Part shown: positions 35,651 to 45,625 of the stretch, in pieces
How the letters are laid out: every line of letters starts with the position of its first letter
Position numbering within the stretch: position 1 is the first letter of the stretch
NCBI GenBank assembly: GCA_003342895.1
Contig: PTFA01000192.1
Span: 1,079,378-1,143,377 of the forward strand
DNA: 64,000 bases
Direction of reading: 5' to 3'
Source of the DNA: Casuarius casuarius
Taxonomy: Eukaryota; Chordata; Aves; Casuariiformes; Casuariidae
The notes under the pieces: generated by a model
Database searches by the model: none
What the model was told of the DNA's origin: nothing
Seen by the model: only the letters and a program-made list of their open reading frames with translations
Made by a program: the position numbers and the translations under genes

Positions 35651-38089
35651 TTAAAAAAGAAGAAGAAAAAACATAAAAACATGCTGGTCTCTGCTTCTGA
35701 TGTAATTGCTGACTGCAGTGCAGACACCAACGTCCTCCATCACATCCCGATGTGACTTGATGGAAGTGTCCTGGGGAGGACTAGAAAGTGGTATTTCCTT
35801 GTGAAATCATTGCCATTGGAGCTTGGAGTTATGGCTGCATGGTTGAATGGGATGGAGAAGAGCTAATGGCGTGTACTTTTAGTAGCTGGTGAAGCTACAG
35901 GTGGCAGGGAATTTGCTGCCGTGATGTGGATGCTGAGAGTGTTTGTGTGGTGTGATCACTGGAGGGGGAAGGTTTTTATTTCCTGTCTCTGAAGTGTCAG
36001 AGTTTGGCTGTGGTTAGAAAAACAGCGCTGTACAGAAAGCACAGGTGGGCTTAGTGGTATCAAGCATTTCTCAGGTGTTGGCTTAGTGTGTCTTGCTCAC
36101 AGGCTTGACTGAATCGCTTGCCAGGCCTGAGGTCAGGAGTGGATTTTCCTACCAGTCAGACTGGCAGGGATTGATGGGATCTGCTTCTCCTGCTGCTGTG
36201 TGCGCATTGTCTCGCCTTTCCTGCCAGAGCAGGGACTTGGGCGTTGGTGATACCCTCAATTGCTTGTCTTCCTTTGGCATGTTTTTTGCCTTTGGAGCTA
36301 CTACTGAAAAAGGAAGCTTGCCAGTGGGGGCAGTGGGAGACGGGAGTGGGAAGCAGTGTATGTTTTGTGGACTCTTTTGGGCTGAGTTCCTTACAAGGCT
36401 GTCTGCTATGGTGAGGGATTGGACTTGGATTACAGGGGTTCATATCAGGCCCATGTTTTTATGTGGCAGTTGCTTGAACTGGTGCCTGTGCTGATTTTCA
36501 GTGATTTGTATTTAAGCAATTATCGGAGTTTTGATTTGTTATATATATATATTTTTTTGGTGCGGGAAGGGAGAGAAGGGGGCTTTTCAGACTTACTCAG
36601 ATCAGTAGAAGCCTCAATAGTCAAGTCATGTGGGATGCAGAGAGCCATCACAAGGTCCTTGTCAGCCTACTGACCTAAGATTTAACAGCCTGTAAGGCCT
36701 TTGCTGAAAAGATATCAGTGTTGTCTTCCCTGTACTTCTAGATGATTCCCTGCTCCCCTTGCTCATCTTCATAGCTACATTTCTCTCCCATATTCCCCCT
36801 CCTTTCCAGAGGCAGAGCCTGGGGCATCATCACACTCCACACAGCTTCAGCTCTGTTCTTGTTTTTGTTTTTGCCGGAGTTTGCTCTAGATGTGCATCCG
36901 TGTTTATGCAGATTATCTCCTTTGGAGGCAGGGGATCTGGAGGATGAGCAGTCGTATATGGGCAGGGGAGAGACTGGTGCAAGATATAGCTGACTCTTGA
37001 TGCTCCCCAAACCATGACTTCTCCTTTAGCATTGTATTTCCTTTAAATACGTTCCTCCCTCTCTCATTTTTTCCCACTTCCCTTTCCACCCCAGAGAATT
37101 TCACCTCCAGAAGTGAGCACTGACATAGGTTGGGTTGAAGCAAGGACACGTGTGTAAGCGTGGGGGGCTGAGTTGTGTGCTGCACTGTGATAGGGAGGAG
37201 GTCATCTCTTGAGATTTCATCACTTCTTGTAGCCTTGCTCTTTGCTACCTCTGCTCACAGGTCCTGAAGTACCACTGGGATGGACTGGGCATTAGGATTG
37301 GGACAAAAGGGGCAGAGAGGTTGGTCAAATGGAGAAAGGAGGGCCGGGGAGGGCAGAGGCCTGTGCAGGACCTGCAGGCTTAGTCCTGCTATCTCAGCTT
37401 CCCATGGGAGGACAACAGGGAAAGGGATTGGGAGAGAGAGCAGGTGCTTGCGTCTGTGGGAGGTGAGGATGGGACAGGAGGGGGCTGTCTGCAGTGTGGT
37501 CCGCATTTATTGCCAGTACCAGCCCTGGCTTGTCCTGGATCTAGTTCCTGCAGGTCATCGTGTTGCAGTCACGTCTGCTCACGTGTCCTGTTTCTGGGAT
37601 GTGATGGGGTTCCTGCAGGGCTGCATGTGAGGGTGCTAAAAATAGAGCTCTTGAGGGAGCAGAGGCAATTTAGGTGCTGTAAGAGGATGCACCGCAGTTC
37701 CTCCAGGAAGGGCAGGCAAAAAGGCAGAGCTTCTCACTTCTGGCTTAGCCCAGATGGAAATGACCAGCCTGGCAACAGCCCTGGGGACTGCCATTTTCTA
37801 TTTACTCTTAGCACAGGCGCAGCATGGGCAGCCGCAGCACCCGGTGCCTTCTGCCCTCTGAGCAGCCAGGAGTGGCAGCTCCATTCCCCCCTTCGTGGGC
37901 TTCTCCACAAGGCAGAGAAATGGAGGGGAGCGGTGGTAGGAAGCAGGCTCTTTGCACACTGCTTTGCCTCTCCTGCAAGTGCTTTGTATTCTGGCTTGAG
38001 GCCTGTGGGTGTGAGGACAGCTCCAAGGCCTTCATTCCTGGGAGTCTGCAAGAGCACTTTCTTCGTCTTCATCATCCTCATCAGACCCA
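35651..38089. other. Non-coding sequence, nothing recognised
   Basis: Chance frames only. A 228-codon frame at 37444-38130 is Cys/Ser/Arg-rich and runs into the LINE relic that follows. A short TA run lies at 36540-36551. Confidence 0.65.
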
Positions 38090-38925
38090 TCTTAGTTAAC
38101 ATCTTCATTACCTATTGGAAGAGATGCTAAACAGCATGTTAAGGACTTTCCCAGATGATAATAAAACAGGTTTGCGCCTGCCAATGAGGACACAGAAAAA
38201 TAATACAAAGAGAACTAGCGAGGTTAGAAACATGGACAGAAAATAACATAATGAGATTCATCTTAGAAAAACGCAAGCTAATGCATCTGGGGCAATGCAA
38301 CCTGAGTGCCCAGCGAGGGAAGGCAGAGATTCGCTGCACAGAGAGGGAGGGCCGGGGAAGGAAGGCACAACGAGACCGAGGTGTGACAGTAGATGGCATA
38401 TCAGACATGAGCTTGCAGTGTGATGAGGGCAGCAACAGAGACATCATGACTGCAGCCTGCCTCTGTGGCTGGCTGAGGTGTGAGCCCTCCTGGGATACTG
38501 CGCTTCATTCTTGGCACATCATTATCAGAGCAGTATNGGTAGTCAAGAGCCGTTTTTAGTGAGGATCTACACAAAACGACCAGAGGGCTAGAGATTAATT
38601 TATGAGCAAGGATTAAGTGCTAAATATGTGTAGCTTGGCTAAGTGGTGGTTTAAGTGAAAGGACATGATAAGAATCCACTCATGTGAAAAGTGTCAATAG
38701 TTTTCAGAGGGGGAGGAATTACTGAGAGTTGTATAGGCCAAAGAGGGTTACATATTGACTATGGGGCAGAACTTCCCTATAGCTGGGGCCATCAGAGTGG
38801 GGAATAGTCTCCAAAAGGAGATTTTGGGGTGCCTGTTTATTTGGGACACCAAAAACTAGAACATTTTGTTGAAAACAACCATGCGTTCTCTTGGGAGTAA
38901 CGGGATGAGACAGGTCTTTAGTATC
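38090..38925 (+). mobile_element. L3/CR1-type LINE relic (reverse transcriptase C-part and 3' end)
   Basis: The left end encodes VNIFITYW and, after a frameshift, NSMLRTFPDDNK, a decayed form of the reverse transcriptase FADD box and its upstream segment. MRFILEKRKLMHLG at 38251-38292 follows, matching the usual M+F-V-KCKVMHLG motif. The 3' part runs in family order: AGCAAGGATTAAGTGCTAAA, TATGTGTAGCTTGGCTAAG, GACATGATAAGAATCCACT, AGAACTTCCCTATAGCTGGG and GGAATAGTCTCCAAAAGGAG at 38801-38820. Stops, frameshifts and an N (38537) make it non-functional. It is truncated at its 5' end. Confidence 0.85.
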
Positions 38926-40344
38926 GAATCTCAGGGTCTCAGAAACCTCCCCCCTGAGCCCCTGCCCCCTCAGCAGCAGCTACCCTGATTTTCCTGAATT
39001 ATGGCAAAGTTGATGGCAGCAGGGTGTCTGACATTTTGTGACCTACTGCAACTGCCTTCTTTGCTCTCTTCTTTCCACCATCCTCTCTGCTGTGGGACTG
39101 ACCCAAACTCTTGCAGAGTTTGGGCCAGAGGGCTTGATTATTTTCATTTCCTTTTCCATACGAAGCATCCTGTGCTGGGAGCGGTTCAGATGGTACTGCT
39201 CCTTCCCCTGCTCGGCAGGACGAGGGAATTTCTTCTGCTCCCTGTTCTGAGTAAGAGAAAGACTCTGGAGCTGTAAGGTTAGAAAGTAAGAAGCTGTCAA
39301 GCTCCCTGAGTGAATCTGCCACAGGTTAATAACGTCCATAGAGATAAGGCCCNTCAATTATCCAGCTGTGTGGCTGAAAGGCATTTAAACAGGTGGAGCA
39401 TGTGGAAGACCTTGGGTCTGGTCTAGGCCATGGATGGTGTGTATCAGGGTGCACCCAGGACGCTCCCACACCTGTAGGCATTCAGTTCAGGCACAGTTTG
39501 AAACAATTTCTTCTGAATTCTGCCACATCCCATTGCATTAGGAGGTGCTGTGAGAAGTACTGTGAAGATGGAAGAGATGTAAAAGCTCCTCTCTCAAATC
39601 ACGAAGAGATCAGTAGGATATCATTAGCTACATGTGGGCTAGTTGCTAATAAAAGTGACCCTATGCCTTACGCCCATTCATATGCAGGCAGGTGCACACC
39701 TCCACACACATGNGGGCAGATGAGAACAGGCGCTGACTTGCATGAACACACAGAGGAACATGCAGACACTAGATGAACATAAACACAGAGGGAGCTGTGT
39801 AGAACTAATTATATTGTACCACTGCAAATGCTCAAAATGTGAAACCTGTATGACTAACACATCCCCACAGTCAGACACATGCATCAAAGATAACACACAA
39901 CCAGTGCTTACCATTTATAGCAACAAACAAACACAGGCTCACAATCATGTACAACAGACCACCCTGAGAGGCACACACGCACACACAGCTACCAAATGGA
40001 TTCACCCACACACATTCATAAATATACCACACAGTCAGCGACATCCTTAAACAAGCCCATGTCTGTGTGAAGCCAGCCTCAAGAGTGATGCCCCAAGATA
40101 CTCATGAACTTTCAGAGGGACATTTGGAGATGAGGCACCTGCATCTGTTAATAAATACATGCACCACAGATATTGCTCTAATTTACAGGGACGTTTTGCC
40201 TCCCAGCAGGAGACTGTCATTTTTGTCCCACTTCTACAAGAGTGTTGTACAGTGTTAGCACGATAGAGTGACTGCTGAATTTCCTGGTGCTTTTGAGTAA
40301 CAGGTAAATAATCGTGATAGATGGTCTTTAAAGAACGTGTGTCC
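38926..40344. other. Non-coding sequence, partly CA-rich
   Basis: No gene is recognised. The stretch 39690-40040 is rich in degenerate CACA words, and N bases lie at 39353 and 39713. Confidence 0.65.
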
Positions 40345-40380
40345 CCTCAGGATGAAAGGTGCTATAGAAATGTAAAAGCT
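40345..40380 (+). mobile_element. L2/MIR-type 3' tail
   Basis: GGATGAAAGGTGCTATAGAA at 40350-40369, followed by ATGTAAAAG, matches the conserved 3' tail of L2 LINEs and of the SINEs that borrow it. Upstream sequence is too diverged to delimit the rest of the element. Confidence 0.55.
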
Positions 40381-43300
40381 GTTCTCACAAGAAGTATACT
40401 CTGCAATTTCATCTCAGCCTTAGGATGCGGGGTTCCTTGTGTGAGCAGTTTGCAGGGAAGAAGGGACAACCCCGGAGCAGCATGGGCTGGCGAGTGATAT
40501 GGAGCTAAGGTGAAGGATGGTTGTGGAAAAGTCTACAAATGGGGAAGGTAAACTATGCAGCTGTTTCTACACTAGAGCGGCAGGCATCCAGCTGGCCTCT
40601 GGGTGAATCTGCTCCAGCACGGGAACGGTGTGTGGGGCAGAGGCACTCAAACTGGCTGTGCTCTGGGGAGCTCCAGTATTTCCCTCTCCTTTCTGGCAGT
40701 AAAAGGCCCCTTCCCCAGCAAGAACACAGTAGTCAACACTATCCTGTCTGCACCCTTGAGTTTTTGGGGAAAGAGCTAGATTAGCATTACAGGGGTCTTG
40801 CTTCTCCCATCAGCCCCTGAAGGCCCATCTCTGCACAAAACCTCTGTGCAGAAGAGGGGCAGCGTGGAGCTGGGAGCCTGCTTCGGCAGGTGAGCGATGC
40901 GTGGGGCACATCGTAGGCTTGTTCTCCCACGGCACTTTGGTCAGTTGTGACATGGCTGGCCAGGCATGGTGTTACCAACTGGGATCTCAGGGCCTGCTAC
41001 CTCTCTTGCTGGAGGGGAGCGTGTTTCAGCAGAGACCTTCCTGCATGGTGCATGCTAGGAGGTGACATCAGCCTTTTGTGACAGACACCCCCAATCTGAA
41101 GCACTTCCCCTGAATCGTGACATTTCTTCTTTTTCCCAAGCGCTCTCCTTTGCTCGTTAAGTCTACAGCTTCCCTGACCGTTTCAGACCAGCTTTTCTCC
41201 TCCTTTCCCAGAGGAATTGCAAAATCCACCCTCTGACCTTTGGACGGCAGGACCAGGTGCTTTCTCTGAAGTGGGGAAAGGCTGAGGCAAGGGCCAGCAG
41301 CTTCTCCAGCGCATGGCCGGCTAATGAGCTCTCTGCTAGCACACGTGTCTGTGGCAGGGAGCNGGATGTGCAGGTGTGGGTGCCGCTTGCGGCGCCAGCA
41401 GGGGTTCAGCATGGGATGGCTGGGGTTTTAAATGGCTCTTGGGGAAGGGTGGTGGGAAGAGGAGTGTGGACTTGAGACCTGGCTACTGGCAAAGCTTTGG
41501 TGCTGGCTGTGTGGGGAGAGAAGCAAGAGACCCTGTCAGACTACAAACACCTTCCCTTCCCTGGGGAGGAAAGTGCAGCCTGTGCAGCATCGCTCCTCTG
41601 GTGGTATGGTACCTTTGCAGAGGAATGTTTTCATGCGTTTAGGGGGTCTTTGGCCAGAAAAAGTGGGGAGAAGAATGAGGGTGTCTGCCAGGCTGTCCAT
41701 CAGTGTCAGTGGCATGTCCCAGAAAAGGGACTTTGAAAAAGGGGATGTGGCAGCAGACGCTCTCGCTGCACTGTAGAACTAGCTGTGCCTCCTGGCAGGG
41801 ACTGTGCTGCCCGCTGGCCCAGCCTGTCAGGAAATACCATCCCAGCACGTCCTGTACCGCACCAGCACCCTTCTGAGACAGCAGCAGAGTTTTACAACAC
41901 CAGTTAGGCTGGGTGAATATTTCAGGAAATGTGCAGCTCTCTCACCACAGGAATGTGGTAGCAAAAGCAGATAATGAAGCTGGCGGAGGGGCTTCTTGAA
42001 AATTGTCATGCTACTGAGATTTTTTTTGGAAGGCTCCCCTCTTTGAGGAGGCCTTGGCTTTTGTTGATGGGTTTGGCCTGCCACCACCAGCTGGGACTAG
42101 CCTTGCCTGAGCAAAAGGTTGATGTTTGTTTGGCCTGAGTAGGGAGAATGTGTGTCCGGCCATCTCTATGACTAGTTAATAGTCCTCTTTTATTGCCCTT
42201 GTCACAGCAGAATGGCACTTGCAGAAAAGGGAGATTAGAACGAGCCCAAAGGCAGATTCTGGAGCCTTCCAATCCTGTCTGATCTTTCTAGTACTGTCTT
42301 TTAGCCAGATATGAACCCTGTTCTTTGATGCACATTTTTCTGTGTATGTATATGTGTGCATGTGCCAAACTCATTCCACTTTGTCATTTTGATTTAAATT
42401 GGCCTCTCCTGGGCAGAAACAGTGTAGTGGGCTCACTCCAGCCACAACAATGCTACAGTAGGGAAAGGCAAGTAATTGCAATCTTGGAGGAAACACCGAT
42501 GTTACATGAGCTGCATCCTGGCCAAAACTGCAGGATTATCTGATTCCAACCTCCGCATCTGACCTGGAAGTGGTGAAGATCCTGGATCCATCTCTAGCAG
42601 GAAAACCTTTGAGGCTGAGACAGTAGGACTGCCTCGACATAAAAAGCTTAGAAGTGCCCCGCTGCTTGGGTTTCCCCTGTCCATCTTTTCACACAGCATA
42701 TTAACCTTTCTTAATGTAGGAAATATGCTGTGATCACAGCCTCAGGGATGGTTTGGGTGGAGGAGCAGGATTTAGTTTGAACAAGGAAAGGGGTATTACT
42801 CGGTTCTGCAGTGGGGCAGCTGTCATTCAAGGGCTGCATTTAGCTTGGGGACTCCCAAAAGGATTCATCTGGCTCTGCATTCATATAACCTCTAATGAGT
42901 CACTCCAAGCTGCACAAATTGGAGCAGATAAACTGTTTGTGATGCAGCCAGTACCTGATTTGTGCACGTGTGTTTGATTTGTGCTGAATTGTCAGACGGT
43001 CTTGCCGCCACCAGCCATCTCTCTTAGACATGGGCTCGTCCACGTAGATGCCATGAGCAGAGCTGTATCGCAGAGTGCCAGCTGCATCTGACAGTGGTAA
43101 GATGGAGAAGAGACCATGAATATTTGCTCAAAGAGAAAGCAGGGAAATGCTAACGAGGTTGTTTCTTCTATTCCTTTGTTCTGTTGTATTGTTAATTATG
43201 AAGCTTTGTACGTTGCATTTTGGAATTGTCATGCCCTCGTCAGCATGGATGCTCTGAGCACTGTAATAAGTCATTCCTCCTGGCTGTCCCTGCTAACCTT

Positions 43301-45289
43301 TCTCCTCCGTGTTGTTAATGGGAAAGAAGCTGGGCTCAGCCATAGCATGTTAATAGGCTGGGAGGAAGCCAGCTCAGAGCAGGCGACGGGGAGCTGGGTG
43401 GGAGTAGGGAAGGAAAAAGGTGGTCTGAGGAGTTACGTGGGTGCTCAGAGTTAAAAGAATCGTGAAAGTGAAAATAGAAGTGTTGCATGATGGGAAGAAT
43501 GTGCTCTCTCTTCTGAAACTGGGGTTAAAAATAATAATAACAGCATCTCAAAGCCCGTCAGGAGACCCGGTATATATTTCTATCCAGTATCTGCTGGCCT
43601 TTGGAGTAATGAATTCAAAGAGTCTCAGTGCTTTCCCCTAAGGGATATTATGTCTGCTTTCTAAACCTCTGTGTTTGCTACTCTGTGTTTTGACAAATAC
43701 TGAGCCTCGAAGAACAAGGATCTGGATCAAAGAGCCTGTTGGAAACTGGGGGCTGAAAGTAGGGTGGATAAGAAGAGCTTGCAGGGTCTTAGCTGGGAAT
43801 AATGGGGGACTGCAGCCCAAGGTGGAATCATTGGCTGGAAGTAACAGATGTGTCACGGAGGGCACGGATCTGGCTGTGTGGAGAGGAAAGGTGTCTTGGA
43901 CTGAATATCAAGGGTGCAGCGGGCCAGGGCAGAGCAGGCTTAGCAGAGCTGTGTGTGGGTTGCCTGCTCCTAGAGCGAAGGGGGCTGAGCCGAGTGTCTG
44001 GGAGGATGACCTAGAGCTGTAGAGCAGGGGCAGAGGACTATGAGGAGATAAGCTCCATACTGTGGATCTTGGTGACTGCTAAGTCCTTTGCTGCTGCTAA
44101 TCAGCTCTTTCCAGATTGCTGTGTGTGAGGGCTCTCGTGTTACTTTTAAACCTGTACTTGTAGCATGCGTATTCTGGAAACTCTTAGCATGACAACAGGA
44201 TGAAGGGTAGGAAGCACCCATCAGGCCATGATCGGGCAGTCCTTTGGCAAGATCTTTTCCTTAATAGTGCCACTATAACACCCCTCCAAGGCCAGGCTTT
44301 GGAGTTTATTTCATTCCACTCACTTTGACAAGCCTTTCCCCCTTCCACTGTACTGTTTAATGGAGAACACTTGGCTTTGTTTTTTCCCAGAGCAAGGCCG
44401 CTGTTGAGTGCACCCAACCAGCAAAGTGATGTTCTTTAACAAAGGCACAATACTCTTCAATACTCAGGCACCACTGCGTGTGAGATCTGTTCTTTTGCTC
44501 TTCCTACACCCGGCTACACTCTCCGACCTTTCTAGTTAGTGGAACAGCTTTTGCAACACGCCTTCCCAGTTCTTCCACTATCCTGGCATTGGAGAGCTCC
44601 ACATGCTCCCCTAATGTTTAATTCCTGCCTATAGTTTGCGTTATGGCTCCGTGTTAGAATCAGAGCCTGTTCTGTATGGATCTGACATAGATTTTACAGT
44701 CTCAGTCTCCAGGAGCCTGCTCAGTGAGCGGTGTAGAGTGAGGCCAACACAGTGTTTCCCCAGGGAGGAGAGAGCAAGCCTGAGGCAGTGGAGATGAAGC
44801 TAGGTTTGACAGGACCGTGTAAGGGTTTGGGAGGGCAGAGTGGCTGTGGTATCTCAGGACGTATCTACACCACTCTCTATTTCAATGTTTGAGGTGGCTA
44901 CAAAAGAGTTTGCATGACCACCTGAGATGGTGCAGCAGTGTGTCAAGAGACCAGGGTGTCCCAGCGGCTACAAAGCTGACTTAAATTGTTAGTCATAGAG
45001 AAGACTAGCCAGAAGAGTCCTGTTAGAGAAAGACTGGCAGAAAAGAGAAATAGTGGCAAAAGCTTGCTGTCCCACTTCCACTGCTTGTTTAGTCCTAGGG
45101 AGAAACTGCCATGGTGCCCCATGAGGACCAGAATGAGGAATTCTCCTTAAAATTCCTTTGGCACTGTGTCTTACTACAGTTTATCATTTGTCAGAGCTGT
45201 CAGTCCTGTGGCTCTCCCCTGCTCTGAGTTCGCTAACAGAACAAAAAAGTTTATTGTGCCCTTGTTGCTGATTCCTCATGTGAATTTTG
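40381..45289. other. Non-coding sequence just upstream of the CACNA1I coding exon
   Basis: No gene, CpG island or recognisable core promoter was found directly upstream of the coding exon. This agrees with the exon starting at a splice acceptor rather than a transcription start. An N lies at 41363. Confidence 0.65.
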
Positions 45290-45314
45290 TTTCTCCTTCT
45301 CCCCTCCTCTCCAG
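45290..45314 (+). other. CACNA1I: 3' splice site before the CACNA1I coding exon
   Basis: An almost pure pyrimidine run ends in CCAG at 45311-45314. It is followed by 21 bases of untranslated sequence and then the ATG. This is a typical U2-type acceptor and implies at least one upstream untranslated exon joined here. The frame of the ATG stays open upstream through the acceptor for some distance, but with no methionine, so an N-terminal coding extension from an upstream exon cannot be fully excluded. If transcription instead began inside this exon, the acceptor would be fortuitous. Confidence 0.65.
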
Positions 45315-45335
45315 GGGTTCTCACTTGCGGCTGGC

Positions 45336-45616
45336 ATGGCAGAGTATGTCTCCCAGCCTCCCTCCACCTGGCACTCAGGCCCTCAGCCCCTTCATGCCTC
45401 TGCCATCTGCCCACTGGAGTCCATGGATCTGGGGATCTCGGAGCAGCAAACGCCACTGGAGCAGCCTGTGTCCTCGCCAGATCTTGGTGAGGACGAGGAA
45501 GTCAACTCCCCACCGGATCCTGACATTCCCTACCCCGACTTGGCCCCTGTCGTGTTCTTTTGCTTGAAGCAGACCACCAGCCCACGGAACTGGTGCATCA
45601 AAATGGTGTGCAACCC
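45336..45616 (+). CDS. CACNA1I: CACNA1I first coding exon (T-type calcium channel Cav3.3 alpha-1I, N-terminus)
   Basis: The exon encodes 93 complete residues plus the first two bases of a proline codon. It is the cytoplasmic N-terminus of the pore-forming subunit of a low-voltage-activated (T-type) calcium channel, a plasma-membrane protein of neurons. Residues 1-65 are low-complexity: Ser/Pro/Gln-rich, with an acidic patch at 51-63 ([13 protein letters not shown]). Residues 66-93 match the conserved pre-IS1 segment of the family, including [19 protein letters not shown] at 74-92. The [13 protein letters not shown] ending fits Cav3.3 better than Cav3.1 or Cav3.2, which as I recall them read RPRSWCLR at this point. 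The ATG at 45336 is chosen because MAE begins known Cav3.3 proteins and because it has G at -3 and G at +4. Only about 4 percent of a channel of roughly 2,000 residues lies here. The four transmembrane domains lie beyond the right edge. Family and paralogue assignments rest on remembered sequences, not a search. Confidence 0.93.
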
Positions 45617-45625
45617 ATATCCTTT
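45617..45625 (+). other. CACNA1I: U12-type AT-AC 5' splice site of CACNA1I intron 1
   Basis: The exon ends in AACCC and the intron begins ATATCCTTT, a nine-of-nine match to the minor-spliceosome AT-AC donor consensus. The cut lies after the second base of the proline codon, as expected if the next exon supplies the last base and continues with the conserved Trp-Phe-Glu. There is no GT at this boundary, so a conventional donor cannot be placed here. Minor introns are established in voltage-gated sodium and calcium channel genes. The matching TCCTTAAC branch site and AC acceptor should lie beyond 64000. Confidence 0.88.

Noticed and set aside
37444..38130. 228-codon plus-strand frame
   Set aside because: Cys/Ser/Arg-rich with no family resemblance, and its last residues are the decayed start of the L3/CR1 LINE.
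1..45289. Neighbouring genes expected upstream of CACNA1I from the human order (RPS19BP1, ATF4)
   Set aside because: I looked for their characteristic sequences among the translated frames on both strands and saw none. They must lie outside the window or elsewhere in this genome.
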